From: Kiritimatiellia bacterium
Lineage (GTDB): Bacteria > Verrucomicrobiota > Kiritimatiellia > UBA8416 > JABMPJ01
Direction: 5' to 3'
Length of the DNA stretch: 64,000 nt
Assembly (NCBI GenBank): GCA_030745755.1
Contig: JASLOA010000027.1
Span: 186,001-250,000 of the forward strand
This document shows positions 52,436 to 61,320 of this stretch, in pieces. The translations under genes and the position numbers were made by a program. The notes beneath the pieces were generated by a model. That model ran no database searches and was not told the DNA's origin. It worked only from the letters and a program-made list of their open reading frames with translations. Within the stretch, counting starts at the first letter, position 1. Every line of letters starts with the position of its first letter.

Positions 52436-52458
52436 CACTACGGGAAATTCCCGTAGTG
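52436..52458. promoter_or_regulatory. Perfect 23-bp palindrome upstream of ubiE
   Basis: CACTACGGGAA-A-TTCCCGTAGTG has 11-bp perfect arms around one base, with the arms almost touching, so it suits a dimeric repressor better than an RNA hairpin. It lies about 83 bases before ubiE and 74 bases before the small membrane gene on the other strand. Confidence 0.5.
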
Positions 52459-52540
52459 TCGTCCTGAGCAGGGGAACTCCGCTGCTTCCTCATCCCGTCC
52501 ACAATAACTGCTGTTTTGCCCGGGCAGGCTGTGGTATGGA

Positions 52541-53263
52541 ATGCAGTTCGTCATGATTCCTGAAACAGACAATGCGGTTGAAAAGATCTTCTCGCCGAAG
52601 GTGTCGCGCACGTATGAGCTGGTGAACCACGTGCTGACGTTTGGGTTTGATGTGCTGTGGCGGCGCAAGCTGACGCGCCTGGCGGCTTCGGGTGGCGGGA
52701 CCGAGTGGGCCGACCTCTGCACCGGTACAGGTGAGACGGCGATGTATCTGCGCCGGCTGGCCCCGGAGGGTGTAACCCTACACGCGGTAGATTTCTCCCG
52801 CGCCATGATGGCGGAAGCCATGAAGAAGCCGGAAGGGAAGGGGATCGACTTCATCGTGGCGGATGTGAAGGCGTTGCCGTTCGAGGACAACAGTCTAGAC
52901 CTGATCACCATGTCGTTCGCCACGCGCAACATCAACCTTGACCGCGAGGTGCTGACGCAGACATTTGCCGAGTATCATCGGGTGCTCAAGCCCAGCGGCC
53001 GTTTCGTCAACCTGGAGACAAGTCAGCCAACGTGTGGCCTGTTGCGCGCGCTCTTCCACGGATTCGTGAAGGGCCTGGTCAAACCTGTTGGTGCGGCGCT
53101 CTCCGGCGCCCGGCCGGCCTATGCCTACCTGGCCCACACGATTCCCCGCTTCTATCCGCCGGAGGAGCTCGCCGCCATCCTTGGCGACGCCGGGTTCGAG
53201 ACGGTGACGTTCAAGCGCCTGCTCTTTGGTATGGCCGCACTCCACGAATCGACCAAGGGCTGA
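52541..53263 (+). CDS. ubiE: UbiE/MenG-type quinone methyltransferase
   Basis: A 240-residue class I methyltransferase: FSPKVSRTYELVNHVLTFGF and DVLWRR at the N-terminus, ADLCTGTGETAMYL (motif I), NSLDLITMSFATRNI (motif post-II of UbiE/MenG), VLKPSGRFVNLE and the C-terminal FYPPEELAAIL. It methylates demethylmenaquinone (and ubiquinone precursors where present), so respiratory quinones are likely. It is 18 bases before the hydrolase gene. Confidence 0.88.
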   Translation: MQFVMIPETDNAVEKIFSPKVSRTYELVNHVLTFGFDVLWRRKLTRLAASGGGTEWADLCTGTGETAMYLRRLAPEGVTLHAVDFSRAMMAEAMKKPEGKGIDFIVADVKALPFEDNSLDLITMSFATRNINLDREVLTQTFAEYHRVLKPSGRFVNLETSQPTCGLLRALFHGFVKGLVKPVGAALSGARPAYAYLAHTIPRFYPPEELAAILGDAGFETVTFKRLLFGMAALHESTKG

Positions 53264-53281
53264 GAGGGCGGGAACGTACGC

Positions 53282-54262
53282 ATGAAGAAGAAGGTGGCAC
53301 AACGGTTTATCGTGGTGGCAGTGGTCATCGCACTGGTGCTGCTGGCGATTCTCAATGTGCTGGCCTATAAACACGCGCGTGCGATGCTGCAGTTCGGCGG
53401 GCCCGAAGGGCGCATGCGCAAGCCCGAGGATCTCTCCTTCGCGGAGAAGGCGGACGCGCTTTTCAATGGCATCAGTATTCCCCGACCGGAAAGCGCGCGC
53501 GATCCGCAGGAGCTGGCAGCGGACTGCAAAGAGCTGTCGATCGAGAGTTCCGGCGGGGCCATCCTCGCGGCCTGGTACGTGAACCGCGGACCCGCCACGC
53601 CGCTCGTGATTCTGTTTCATGGCTACTGTGCGGAGAAGACCTCGCTCCTCGGCGAGGCCCGGGCTTTCATGGATGATGGCGCCTCGGTGTTGCTGGTCGA
53701 CTTTCGTGGGTCGGGCGGATCGTCTGAAGCCTACACCACCGTTGGTGTTGACGAGGCGGACGACGTGGTGGCCTGTCTGGCCTATGCCCGCGAGGGGCTC
53801 AACCACGAGAATATCATTCTGTTCGGGCAGAGCATGGGTGCGGCAGCGATTCTGCGGGCAGCCTACATGCAGGACATCACGCCGGAGGGCGTGATTCTTG
53901 AAGCGGTGTTCGACACGATGTTCAACACGGTCTGCAACCGCTTTGAGGTCATGCACGCGCCCTCGTTTCCCAGCGCCCAGCTCCTCATGTTCTGGGCCGG
54001 TCAGCAACGCGGACTGAACGGGTTCGCGCATAACCCGGTCGACTACGCCGAGGCCCTGACCTGTCCCGCCCTCTTCATGCACGGCACGGATGATCCGCGC
54101 GCCAAGCTCGAGGAAGGCCAGCGTGTCTACGCCGCCGCGCCCGATCCCAAGACCTTCCAGCTGTTCGAGGGCGTCGGGCACGAGTCCTACCTGTCTATCC
54201 GTCCGGAGCAGTGGAAAGCCGCCGTGGCAGAGCTGGTCGCAGATGCATGTAGAGCAAAGTAG
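53282..54262 (+). CDS. Membrane-anchored alpha/beta hydrolase
   Basis: A 326-residue protein with an N-terminal membrane helix (FIVVAVVIALVLLAILNVLA). The alpha/beta-hydrolase body shows oxyanion LFHGYCAEK, DFRGSGGS, nucleophile in GQSMGAAAI, acid in HGTDDPRAKLEEG and histidine in GVGHESY. It probably cleaves an ester or amide at the membrane; substrate unknown. It follows ubiE closely and may share its transcript. Confidence 0.83.
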   Translation: MKKKVAQRFIVVAVVIALVLLAILNVLAYKHARAMLQFGGPEGRMRKPEDLSFAEKADALFNGISIPRPESARDPQELAADCKELSIESSGGAILAAWYVNRGPATPLVILFHGYCAEKTSLLGEARAFMDDGASVLLVDFRGSGGSSEAYTTVGVDEADDVVACLAYAREGLNHENIILFGQSMGAAAILRAAYMQDITPEGVILEAVFDTMFNTVCNRFEVMHAPSFPSAQLLMFWAGQQRGLNGFAHNPVDYAEALTCPALFMHGTDDPRAKLEEGQRVYAAAPDPKTFQLFEGVGHESYLSIRPEQWKAAVAELVADACRAK

Positions 54263-54384
54263 GGCTTCGGCTGTCTGACGGGTTCGGCCTGTATGTACGG
54301 GTGCATTACTCTACACCACAAATCATCGTCTTTCCTGCCTATGGTCTGGTATCTGCAGGGAAGGCCGCTGTATCATGACGGGCT

Positions 54385-56226
54385 ATGCAAACAGACGTTC
54401 CAGAGGGTGCAGGTGTGACGGGTGACACCGGACGTGTGCTGAAGCAGGTCTTCGGGTTCGACTCGTTCCGGCCGAACCAGGAGGAGATCGTGCAGGCCAT
54501 TCTCGACCGGCGCGATGCGTTTGTGGTGATGCCGACCGGGGGCGGGAAGTCGCTCTGCTACCAGCTGCCGGCCCACATCATGTCCGGTACCTGCATGGTG
54601 ATCAGTCCGTTGATCTCGCTGATGAAGGACCAGGTGGACGCCGCTACGGCGACAGGCCTGCGGGCGGCCTACCTCAACAGTGCGCTTTCGTCCAGCGATC
54701 GTGTAGCCGTACAGCGCGCCCTGATGCAAGGCGAGCTGGACCTGATCTACGTATCCCCGGAGCGGTTCGCGATGGAGGAGTTCATCGATGTGCTGGCCCA
54801 TGTCGACCTCGCCTTCACGGCAATCGATGAGGCCCACTGCATTTCAGAGTGGGGCCATGACTTCCGGCCCGACTACCTGAATTTGGCGACGCTGACAAAG
54901 CGGTTCCCGGACGTACCGGTCGCCGCGTTTACGGCCACGGCGACGCATCGTGTGCAGGAGGACATCGTGACGCGCCTGGGGTTGCGCAGCCCGCACGTGG
55001 TGCGCGCCTCGTTCAACCGGCCCAACCTGTTCTACAAAGTGGTGCCGAAGCAGAAGGGCCTGAAGCAGATTCTCCGTTTTGTGAAGGACCACGCCGGCGA
55101 GTCCGGAATCGTCTACCGCACCACGCGCAACAGCGTGGAAGAAACCGCCGCGATGCTGGAGCAAGCGGGCGTGAAGGCCTTGCCGTATCACGCCGGGCTC
55201 GATGCCGGGACGCGCGCGGCCAACCAGGATGCGTTCAATCGCGATGAAGTGGATGTCATCGTGGCGACGATTGCATTTGGCATGGGGATCGACAAGTCCA
55301 ACGTGCGTTACGTTCTGCATGGCGACCTCCCCAAGAATATCGAAAGTTATTACCAGGAGACTGGACGCGCTGGCCGCGACGGTGAGCCGGCCCAGTTGCT
55401 ACTGCTGTTTGGGTATGCGGACATCCCCAAGATCCGATTTTTCATTGACCAGATCCCGGATGCCGACGAGCAGCGGCATGCCCTGAAATGCCTCAACGAC
55501 ATGGTGGGCCTTGCCACGGTCCACGCCTGTCGGCGGAAGGTCCTGCTGGGCTATTTCGGCGAATCCTATCCCGAGCCAAACTGTGGTGGGTGCGACATAT
55601 GCGCAGGTGAAGTCGAGCGGGTCGACGCCACCCGCGATGCGCAGATGATCCTGTCGGCCATTGCCCGCACGGGTGAGCGTTTCGGCATGATGCACGTGGT
55701 GGACGTGGTGACCGGGGCAGATACGGAGCGGATGCGCCAGTTGGGGCATGACCGCATCAAGACCTATGGCGTGGGGAAGGATCGCGAGAAGCGCTATTGG
55801 CGCTTCCTGTTGGACAATCTCCTGGCGCAAGGGGTGGTGGAGCAGACAGAAGGGAAATACCCCGTTGTCCAGCTTCAACCGCCTGCCCGCGAGGTACTCT
55901 TTGGCGACCGACAGGTGCATGTCTTGCGTACACGCAAGAGTGCGCCCAAGCGCAAAAAGAGCGCCGCAACCGGCGTTGAAGCCTATGACGAGGCGCTCTT
56001 CGACGAACTGCGCGCTCTGCGGCGGCGGCTTGCGGCCGCGCGCCGGCTCCCGCCCTACGTGATCTTCTCGGACCGGACGCTGCATGAAATGGCGCGGCGC
56101 TATCCGGTCACACCCGCACAGATGCTGCGCATCACCGGGGTCGGCGATGCCAAGCTCGAGCGTTACGGCAAGCCGTTCATGGAGGCGATTGCCGAGTTCC
56201 AGAAGGAAGGGGCTGCGCAGGCATGA
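54385..56226 (+). CDS. recQ: ATP-dependent DNA helicase RecQ
   Basis: A 613-residue RecQ. Motif 0 is FGFDSFRPNQEEIVQAIL, Walker A is PTGGGKSLCYQLPA, DEAH is DEAHCISEWGHDFRPDY, and motif VI is QETGRAGRDG. The RQC zinc site uses C in ATVHACRRK, then NCGGCDIC. A helical HRDC-type C-terminal domain (LRALRRRLAAARRLPPYVIF) ends the protein. It unwinds recombination intermediates 3'-5'. The stop overlaps the next gene in ATGA. Confidence 0.94.
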   Translation: MQTDVPEGAGVTGDTGRVLKQVFGFDSFRPNQEEIVQAILDRRDAFVVMPTGGGKSLCYQLPAHIMSGTCMVISPLISLMKDQVDAATATGLRAAYLNSALSSSDRVAVQRALMQGELDLIYVSPERFAMEEFIDVLAHVDLAFTAIDEAHCISEWGHDFRPDYLNLATLTKRFPDVPVAAFTATATHRVQEDIVTRLGLRSPHVVRASFNRPNLFYKVVPKQKGLKQILRFVKDHAGESGIVYRTTRNSVEETAAMLEQAGVKALPYHAGLDAGTRAANQDAFNRDEVDVIVATIAFGMGIDKSNVRYVLHGDLPKNIESYYQETGRAGRDGEPAQLLLLFGYADIPKIRFFIDQIPDADEQRHALKCLNDMVGLATVHACRRKVLLGYFGESYPEPNCGGCDICAGEVERVDATRDAQMILSAIARTGERFGMMHVVDVVTGADTERMRQLGHDRIKTYGVGKDREKRYWRFLLDNLLAQGVVEQTEGKYPVVQLQPPAREVLFGDRQVHVLRTRKSAPKRKKSAATGVEAYDEALFDELRALRRRLAAARRLPPYVIFSDRTLHEMARRYPVTPAQMLRITGVGDAKLERYGKPFMEAIAEFQKEGAAQA

Positions 56227-58094
56227 AGCCCGGTATCCGTAACGCCTTGCATGTATGGGAGCGCATCTTCTTTCGTACGCTGACCGGCTTGCTGTGTCTG
56301 CTTATCCTGGTTGGTATCTACCTGTCGCATGTTGGCTTGCCCTGGCAGATGGGGAACGCATTGATGCGCCGTATCGACACGGGAGTATTTGCGGTGGAGG
56401 CCGAGACCATCCGGATGGGGTTGATCAGGGGGGTGCGCCTTGAAGCTGTCTCGGTTTACCGGCGCAGCCGGGTGGGCCCGCCGGCCGTTGAAGCCGAAGA
56501 GGTCACGCTCTGGATTGACCCGCTGGCTTTCCTGCGGGGGATGAGCACGGTCCAGCGTGTGGAGGTCATGGATGGCGAGATCCGCCCTGAGTTCATGAGT
56601 GCGCATCGCGAGCCGGACGAGACCGTGACGCTGGGGGCCTACCAGACAGAGCTGATGCTGACCCGTTGCCGGATCCAGGGCACGATGATAGAGGCCTTGC
56701 AGGGCCGGCTGAAATTGAGTGAGACAACGGTCCGGCTGTTCGACATCCGGACGACGCTGTCGCGTGATGGTCTGAGCGGAACCGCAGCCGGGCACGTACA
56801 GTACGACTCCCGAACGACCATGGTGGAAGGCCAGGCTGAGGCCGCCATGTATCCGAGCATTGTCGAACCGATTCTGACGGCATGGGATCTGAATGGGCTG
56901 GTCCGGCTGTTCCAGCGTTTCGCGTTCGATGATAAGCCGCCGACCACCTCGCTGACGTTCAAGGTCGGGGCGGGCGAGGGGGGGGCGGTTGTGTTCGATG
57001 GTGACGTCCACCTCAAGGCGGCGCGGTACCGCGGCGTACCGGTGTTGCAGGCCGATGCGGCACTCAACGTAACGAGCTCCAACGCCCCTGTTGTGGTGAC
57101 GCTCGATCCGCTCACCGTCGTGCGGCGTGATGGCAGTATGCAGGGCAAGTTGATTATCGATCGGGGCCAGACGAATATCTGTTTCGATGCCCACGGCTCC
57201 TTGAATCCCCATCTCGTGCGCCAGTCGATCGGTGTGCTCTCCGACCCCTTCTGGGACCGGTGGCGCTTTGAAGGCCCCGTGGAGATCAAGGCCAGGGGCG
57301 TGGCCGGATACGAGGCACTGAAGGGCACGGACTTCACAATCGATTTCGTGGGGCGTGATCTGTATTACACCAATCATCCACTGGAGTTCTGCAGCTTGAG
57401 CATGCACATGCTCGATGAATCGGTCACCCTCTCATCGGTGCGTGCCGGGGCGTACGGGGGTGAAATGACCGGCGGCGCGACATTTGCTCTGCCCGCCCAA
57501 GGCGCGAGCAACACGGCGTTTGATGTGTCGCTCTGCGTTACCAATGTGAACTTCGAGCGTGTGTCTGCGGTCTTGATCCCCGAGGACAACCAGGCGTATC
57601 GTGGCCGGCTTTCGGGGTGCCTCGCCTTGTGTGGCATGCTCGGCGAGGGCAACGGGGACACGATCCGGGGAGACGGCGCGATTACGATCGACGACGGACG
57701 CGTCTTCATGCTGCCGGTCTTTGGCGGGTTGTCCGAAATCATGACCCGGATCATCCCGGGATTGGATTTCGTGCTGCGCCAGAGTGATGCATCGGCGGCG
57801 TTCCGCGTGGAGGAGTCACGTGTGGCGAGTAAGGAGATCAAGATCAACGGCAGTGTGCTCAGTCTGAAGGGCTATGGTCAGTGCGGTTTCGACAAGGCCG
57901 TAGACTTTCATGCACAGGTCAAGTTGATGAAGGATAACAACATGGTGGCCAAGCTGGTGCGGGTGGTGACCTTTCCGCTCAGCAAGCTGTTTGAGTTTCG
58001 GGTACGGGGCACGCTGGATGAACCGCGTTGGTACCCCGAGAACTTCTCGAAAGACCTCTTGGAGAAGATCGGGCTGAAGAGAAGTAGTCAGTAA
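56223..58094 (+). CDS. AsmA/TamB-like inner-membrane-anchored protein
   Basis: A 623-residue protein with one N-terminal membrane helix (TGLLCLLILVGIYLSHVGL) and a long beta-rich periplasmic body. Towards the end, RIIPGLDFVLRQSDASAAFR and VVTFPLSKLFEFRVRGTLDE resemble the AsmA-like C-terminal domain of the AsmA/TamB/YhdP superfamily, which bridges the envelope and moves lipids to the outer membrane. It is coupled with recQ by ATGA. The stop codon lies inside the first bases of a family C repeat. Confidence 0.75.
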   Translation: MKPGIRNALHVWERIFFRTLTGLLCLLILVGIYLSHVGLPWQMGNALMRRIDTGVFAVEAETIRMGLIRGVRLEAVSVYRRSRVGPPAVEAEEVTLWIDPLAFLRGMSTVQRVEVMDGEIRPEFMSAHREPDETVTLGAYQTELMLTRCRIQGTMIEALQGRLKLSETTVRLFDIRTTLSRDGLSGTAAGHVQYDSRTTMVEGQAEAAMYPSIVEPILTAWDLNGLVRLFQRFAFDDKPPTTSLTFKVGAGEGGAVVFDGDVHLKAARYRGVPVLQADAALNVTSSNAPVVVTLDPLTVVRRDGSMQGKLIIDRGQTNICFDAHGSLNPHLVRQSIGVLSDPFWDRWRFEGPVEIKARGVAGYEALKGTDFTIDFVGRDLYYTNHPLEFCSLSMHMLDESVTLSSVRAGAYGGEMTGGATFALPAQGASNTAFDVSLCVTNVNFERVSAVLIPEDNQAYRGRLSGCLALCGMLGEGNGDTIRGDGAITIDDGRVFMLPVFGGLSEIMTRIIPGLDFVLRQSDASAAFRVEESRVASKEIKINGSVLSLKGYGQCGFDKAVDFHAQVKLMKDNNMVAKLVRVVTFPLSKLFEFRVRGTLDEPRWYPENFSKDLLEKIGLKRSSQ

Positions 58095-58160
58095 TCAGTG
58101 ATCAGTGATCAGTGATCAGCAGGTTGCGTTTCCTGCTGGCCACTGATTACTGATCACTGG
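58089..58160. repeat. Family C repeat (CAGTAATCAGTGATCAGTG), copy 1
   Basis: CAGTAATCAGTGATCAGTGA with three tandem TCAGTGA units, then CAGCAGG, and the inverted CCTGCTGGCCACTGATTACT, then GATCACTGG. A stem of about 25 bp with loop TTGCGTTT could form. The AsmA-like gene's stop TAA is part of its first bases. It may act as a terminator for that gene. Confidence 0.8.
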
Positions 58161-58212
58161 AAGAGCGGGGGTTGTGCGGCATCAACCCGGATTGCAGGAT
58201 CAAGGGCTGGAA

Positions 58213-59565
58213 ATGAAATTTCTCGTTATCACCTATGGGTGCCAGATGAACGTGCGCGACAGCGAAGCGGTGAGCGCTTTGCTGATGCGGCAGGGGTATG
58301 TGTGCGCGGAGGGGGAGGCGGATGCCGACGTCATCGTCATCAACACCTGCAGCGTGCGCGGCAAAGCCGAGGCCAAGGCCCTCGGGAAACTGGGGCTGTT
58401 GGTTGCGGATAGCCGGCGCAACCATCCCGACCGCGTGGTCGGCGTGATGGGGTGCATGGTGCAACGTTTGGGACCGGCCCTGTTTGAGAAGGTGCCGGGC
58501 CTGGGATTTGGAATCGGCACACAGGCCATGTCGCGCCTGCCGCTGGTACTGCAGGAGGTGTTTGAAGGCAAAGCGCCCGTGCTGGATGTGGGGGATGGGG
58601 ATGATGCCGAGGCCCTGACGGGGCATGTGGAGGGCCATCTGTCAGCGTTCGTGAATATCCTGCTGGGGTGCGACAGGCGCTGCACGTATTGCATTGTGCC
58701 GCACGTACGGGGGCGCGAGTGGAGTCGTCCGGCCGAGAGTGTTGTGGACGAAGTGCGTGAGTTGGTGGGCCAGGGCGTACGCGAGGTGACGCTGTTGGGA
58801 CAGAGCGTCATGAACTATGGGCGACGCAATCCGGTGTGGCCGGAAGGCTCGACTTCGGCAGGCGGATACGAGACGCCGTTTCCGAGATTGCTCGAGGCCG
58901 TGGATGCGGTGGTTGGCATTGAGCGCGTACGGTTCACCTCGGGCCATCCATCGGGCTGCACCCCGGAGCTGGTGCGTGCCATGGCGGAGCTCCCCACTGT
59001 GTGTGAGCATCTGCACCTGCCTTGTCAGTCGGGGTCGGATCCTATCCTGGAGCGGATGCGCCGTGGCTACACCGTTGACCAGTTCCGGCAGGCCGCGCGA
59101 GTGCTGCAGGCGGCCGTGCCGGGCGTGGCGCTTTCGACCGATATCATCGTCGGGTTCCCCGGCGAAACAGAAGAGGATTTCGAGCGGACACGGGCGTTCA
59201 TGGAGGAGATCGGATTCGACAATGCCTTCATCTTCAAGTACTCTCCGCGCTCTGGTACCCCGGCCGCGGAGTGGGACGATGACGTGTCGGATGAAGAGAA
59301 GATGCGTCGTAACCAGGTGTTGCTTGAGGACCAGACCCGTCGTGTCGAAGCCATCAACAAGGCGCTCGTGGGACAACGGGTGAATGTCCTCGTGGAAGGG
59401 CCCAGTCTGCGCAATGCGGCACGCTGGTCCGGCCGGTCGCGCACGAACAAAGTGGTGGTATTTGAGCCTATCCCGGGCGTGGAACGGGGCGACTGCGTGG
59501 AACTGCTGGTGGAGCGGGTGACGGCGACGACGTTGTACGCAGTGGGAAGTGTGAGGGGAGCATGA
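58213..59565 (+). CDS. miaB: tRNA-2-methylthio-N6-dimethylallyladenosine synthase MiaB
   Basis: A 450-residue radical SAM methylthiotransferase. N-terminal cysteines for the second cluster are in YGCQMN, NTCSVR and GCMVQR. The radical SAM motif is CDRRCTYC. GHPSGCTPELVRAMAE and HLHLPCQSGSDPILERMRRG follow, and a TRAM domain ends it. It adds the methylthio group to A37 of tRNAs. The ATG at 58213 gives the family N-terminus. The stop overlaps the next gene in ATGA. Confidence 0.94.
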   Translation: MKFLVITYGCQMNVRDSEAVSALLMRQGYVCAEGEADADVIVINTCSVRGKAEAKALGKLGLLVADSRRNHPDRVVGVMGCMVQRLGPALFEKVPGLGFGIGTQAMSRLPLVLQEVFEGKAPVLDVGDGDDAEALTGHVEGHLSAFVNILLGCDRRCTYCIVPHVRGREWSRPAESVVDEVRELVGQGVREVTLLGQSVMNYGRRNPVWPEGSTSAGGYETPFPRLLEAVDAVVGIERVRFTSGHPSGCTPELVRAMAELPTVCEHLHLPCQSGSDPILERMRRGYTVDQFRQAARVLQAAVPGVALSTDIIVGFPGETEEDFERTRAFMEEIGFDNAFIFKYSPRSGTPAAEWDDDVSDEEKMRRNQVLLEDQTRRVEAINKALVGQRVNVLVEGPSLRNAARWSGRSRTNKVVVFEPIPGVERGDCVELLVERVTATTLYAVGSVRGA

Positions 59566-60104
59566 GTGTGTTGGCCAAGTATGCGATTCTGATGGGGGCC
59601 ATCCTGGCGCCGCTCTATGGAGTTATGATCCTGGCGCCGCACCTGGCCATGCTTGGACTGAAACGGTTTCCGCGCAGTCGCATCATGGGCGCCGTGCTCT
59701 CGGTGATCGGGTTTGCCTGGGCCGGTTGGCTGCTGCACCAGACTCCGATGGGGCGCTTCGAGCAGTATCGGGCCATCCTCTACGCGCTGCTTCCTGTGAT
59801 CTGTATCCTGGTCAACATTCTGAACAGTGAACTGCTCGCCCCGCGTGCCCTGGGTGGCATCATGATGCTGGTGCCTGCCCCGCTCCTGGCAGCGGCGCGG
59901 TGGCACCCCTCGCCCTGGCGTTACCTGGTTATTGTGATGGCCTACATCCTGGTCCTCAAAGGCGTCGCGCTCATCTTGAGCCCCTATGTCTTCCGTCGCA
60001 GCGGCGAACGCATTGTGAAGACCGAGAGTCTCTGTCGTGCCTGGGGCGGTTTCGGTATGGCCATGGCCATCCTGCTCATCGTGTTGGGGATTACCATCTA
60101 CTAG
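59562..60104 (+). CDS. Polytopic membrane protein of unknown function
   Basis: A 180-residue protein with about six hydrophobic segments and hardly any soluble part. I recognise no family. It is translationally coupled to miaB through ATGA, yet nothing ties it to tRNA modification. Codon use looks like its neighbours. Confidence 0.75.
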   Translation: MSVLAKYAILMGAILAPLYGVMILAPHLAMLGLKRFPRSRIMGAVLSVIGFAWAGWLLHQTPMGRFEQYRAILYALLPVICILVNILNSELLAPRALGGIMMLVPAPLLAAARWHPSPWRYLVIVMAYILVLKGVALILSPYVFRRSGERIVKTESLCRAWGGFGMAMAILLIVLGITIY

Positions 60105-60152
60105 AGCGGTTCTGAGAGAAGCCATAGCCGCTTCGTGGCAGAGAGCTCCCGA

Positions 60153-60977
60153 CTACTCTTCCTCGTCGCCTTCGAACATGGCTTCAAGGCGGGAGTCAGG
60201 CGTGGTGCCCAGCTCAAGGGCGCGATGGTAGAAGTCGTGGGCGGCTTTGCGATCGGGCTCGGGTCCCGTCAGCATGAGTTGGGCCATGTTGTAATGGGCT
60301 TCCGCGAGGCCGGGCTCCACAGAGATGGCGGTGTCCAGTTCCTCTATGGCTGCGTCCCTCTGACCGTCACCGAAGTAGGCGGCAGCCAGACCCACGTGAA
60401 CGGGTGCGTTGGAAGGCTCCTCGATTGAAAGTTCTTTGAGCAGGAAGATGGCATCGCCGAAACGACGCGCCTGACATTGGGCCAGGCCGGCCAGAAGACG
60501 CAGACTGATGTTGTCCGGATCGAGCTTGAACCCTTCAATGATGCGGGCACGGGCGGCTTCAGATTCCCCTTCTTCAAGACAGGCGCGCGCCAGGGCGAGG
60601 AGTGAGGGCACGTCACCGGGCTGTTGAACCTCGACCGGTGTGGCGTTGGTCCCGGCCGGTCCGGGCGGGTCCTCGACGTCGGGCTTCATGCCGTCCAGCA
60701 GGGCCTGAATCTGGTCGTCGCAGTACTCCATGCGGAACTCAATCATGTCCGGATTGAAGTCCGGGGTCTCGGTCATGATCTCGGTAAAAGAGTTGAGGGC
60801 GAGCTTGTAGAGCAGGAGCGCTCTGCCGTGGTCGGCCGTCTCGGCAGCACGGTCGGCTTCCGCCAGTATATCCTGCGTACGCGTAAACTTCAGCGTGGCG
60901 GCGATGATGTCCCCCATCGCCGGAGAGGTGCTGAGCAGTGTGGCGAGGCAGGTTAGTAGGGCGAGGGTCGTTTTCAT
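60153..60977 (-). CDS. Exported TPR-repeat protein
   Basis: A 274-residue protein with a signal peptide (MKTTLALLTCLATLLSTSPAMG) and TPR-like helical repeats in the second half: PSLLALARACLEEGESEAAR, then EPSNAPVHVGLAAAYFGDG and GLAEAHYNMAQLMLTGPEPD. It ends in an acidic tail. It is likely a periplasmic scaffold; partner unknown. The ATG at 60977 is chosen for the signal peptide; a longer frame from 61064 would add a non-hydrophobic tail ahead of it. Confidence 0.82.
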   Translation of the reverse strand: MKTTLALLTCLATLLSTSPAMGDIIAATLKFTRTQDILAEADRAAETADHGRALLLYKLALNSFTEIMTETPDFNPDMIEFRMEYCDDQIQALLDGMKPDVEDPPGPAGTNATPVEVQQPGDVPSLLALARACLEEGESEAARARIIEGFKLDPDNISLRLLAGLAQCQARRFGDAIFLLKELSIEEPSNAPVHVGLAAAYFGDGQRDAAIEELDTAISVEPGLAEAHYNMAQLMLTGPEPDRKAAHDFYHRALELGTTPDSRLEAMFEGDEEE

Positions 60978-61024
60978 TGCGGCTGAAACTATAGGTGGTA
61001 CTGCGGCACATTGGCAAGTCGCTT

Positions 61025-61123
61025 CGGTCAAGGGGGAGGTCACTTCGGCCAAGGGGAAGGCCACTTGGCTGGACCGGTTTGGAATACCAAACCGCTAAGG
61101 CCTGCGTGACCTTCCCCTTGGCC
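61025..61123. repeat. Family F repeat: GGYCAAGGGGRAGGYCAC units with a central hairpin
   Basis: GGTCAAGGGGGAGGTCAC and GGCCAAGGGGAAGGCCAC lie in tandem, separated by TTC, and GTGACCTTCCCCTTGGCC follows in inverted orientation. Between them CGGTTTGG-AATA-CCAAACCG (61075-61094) is a perfect hairpin. It lies in the leader region of the TPR gene and ends just before a family A element. Confidence 0.75.
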
Positions 61124-61139
61124 TCCGTTGGGGTTAGGG

Positions 61140-61320
61140 GGAATGGCTCTCAGATAAGAGAGGTCTGGGATGCATACGATATGGTCCCAGCGATTTTCGC
61201 TGGGCTATGACGGGACACCCCTTTGGGGTGTTGCGAAAGACCCCAAAGGGGTCCAACATCATAGCCAGGGGTGAAACCCCTGGGAACCCGTGCACCCGAA
61301 AAATCCTTATCTGAGTGCTA
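61140..61320. repeat. Family A element, second full-length copy
   Basis: Bounded by GGAATGGCTCTCAGATAAG and CTTATCTGAGTGCTAAACG. Its reverse complement follows the 35.6 kb copy base by base, with shared CACGG-TTCCCAGGGGTTT, ACACCCCAAAGGGGTGTCCC and ATCGTATGCATCCCA. The last bases run into the stop codon of the HAD phosphatase gene (TAG at 61320-61318). Confidence 0.9.
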
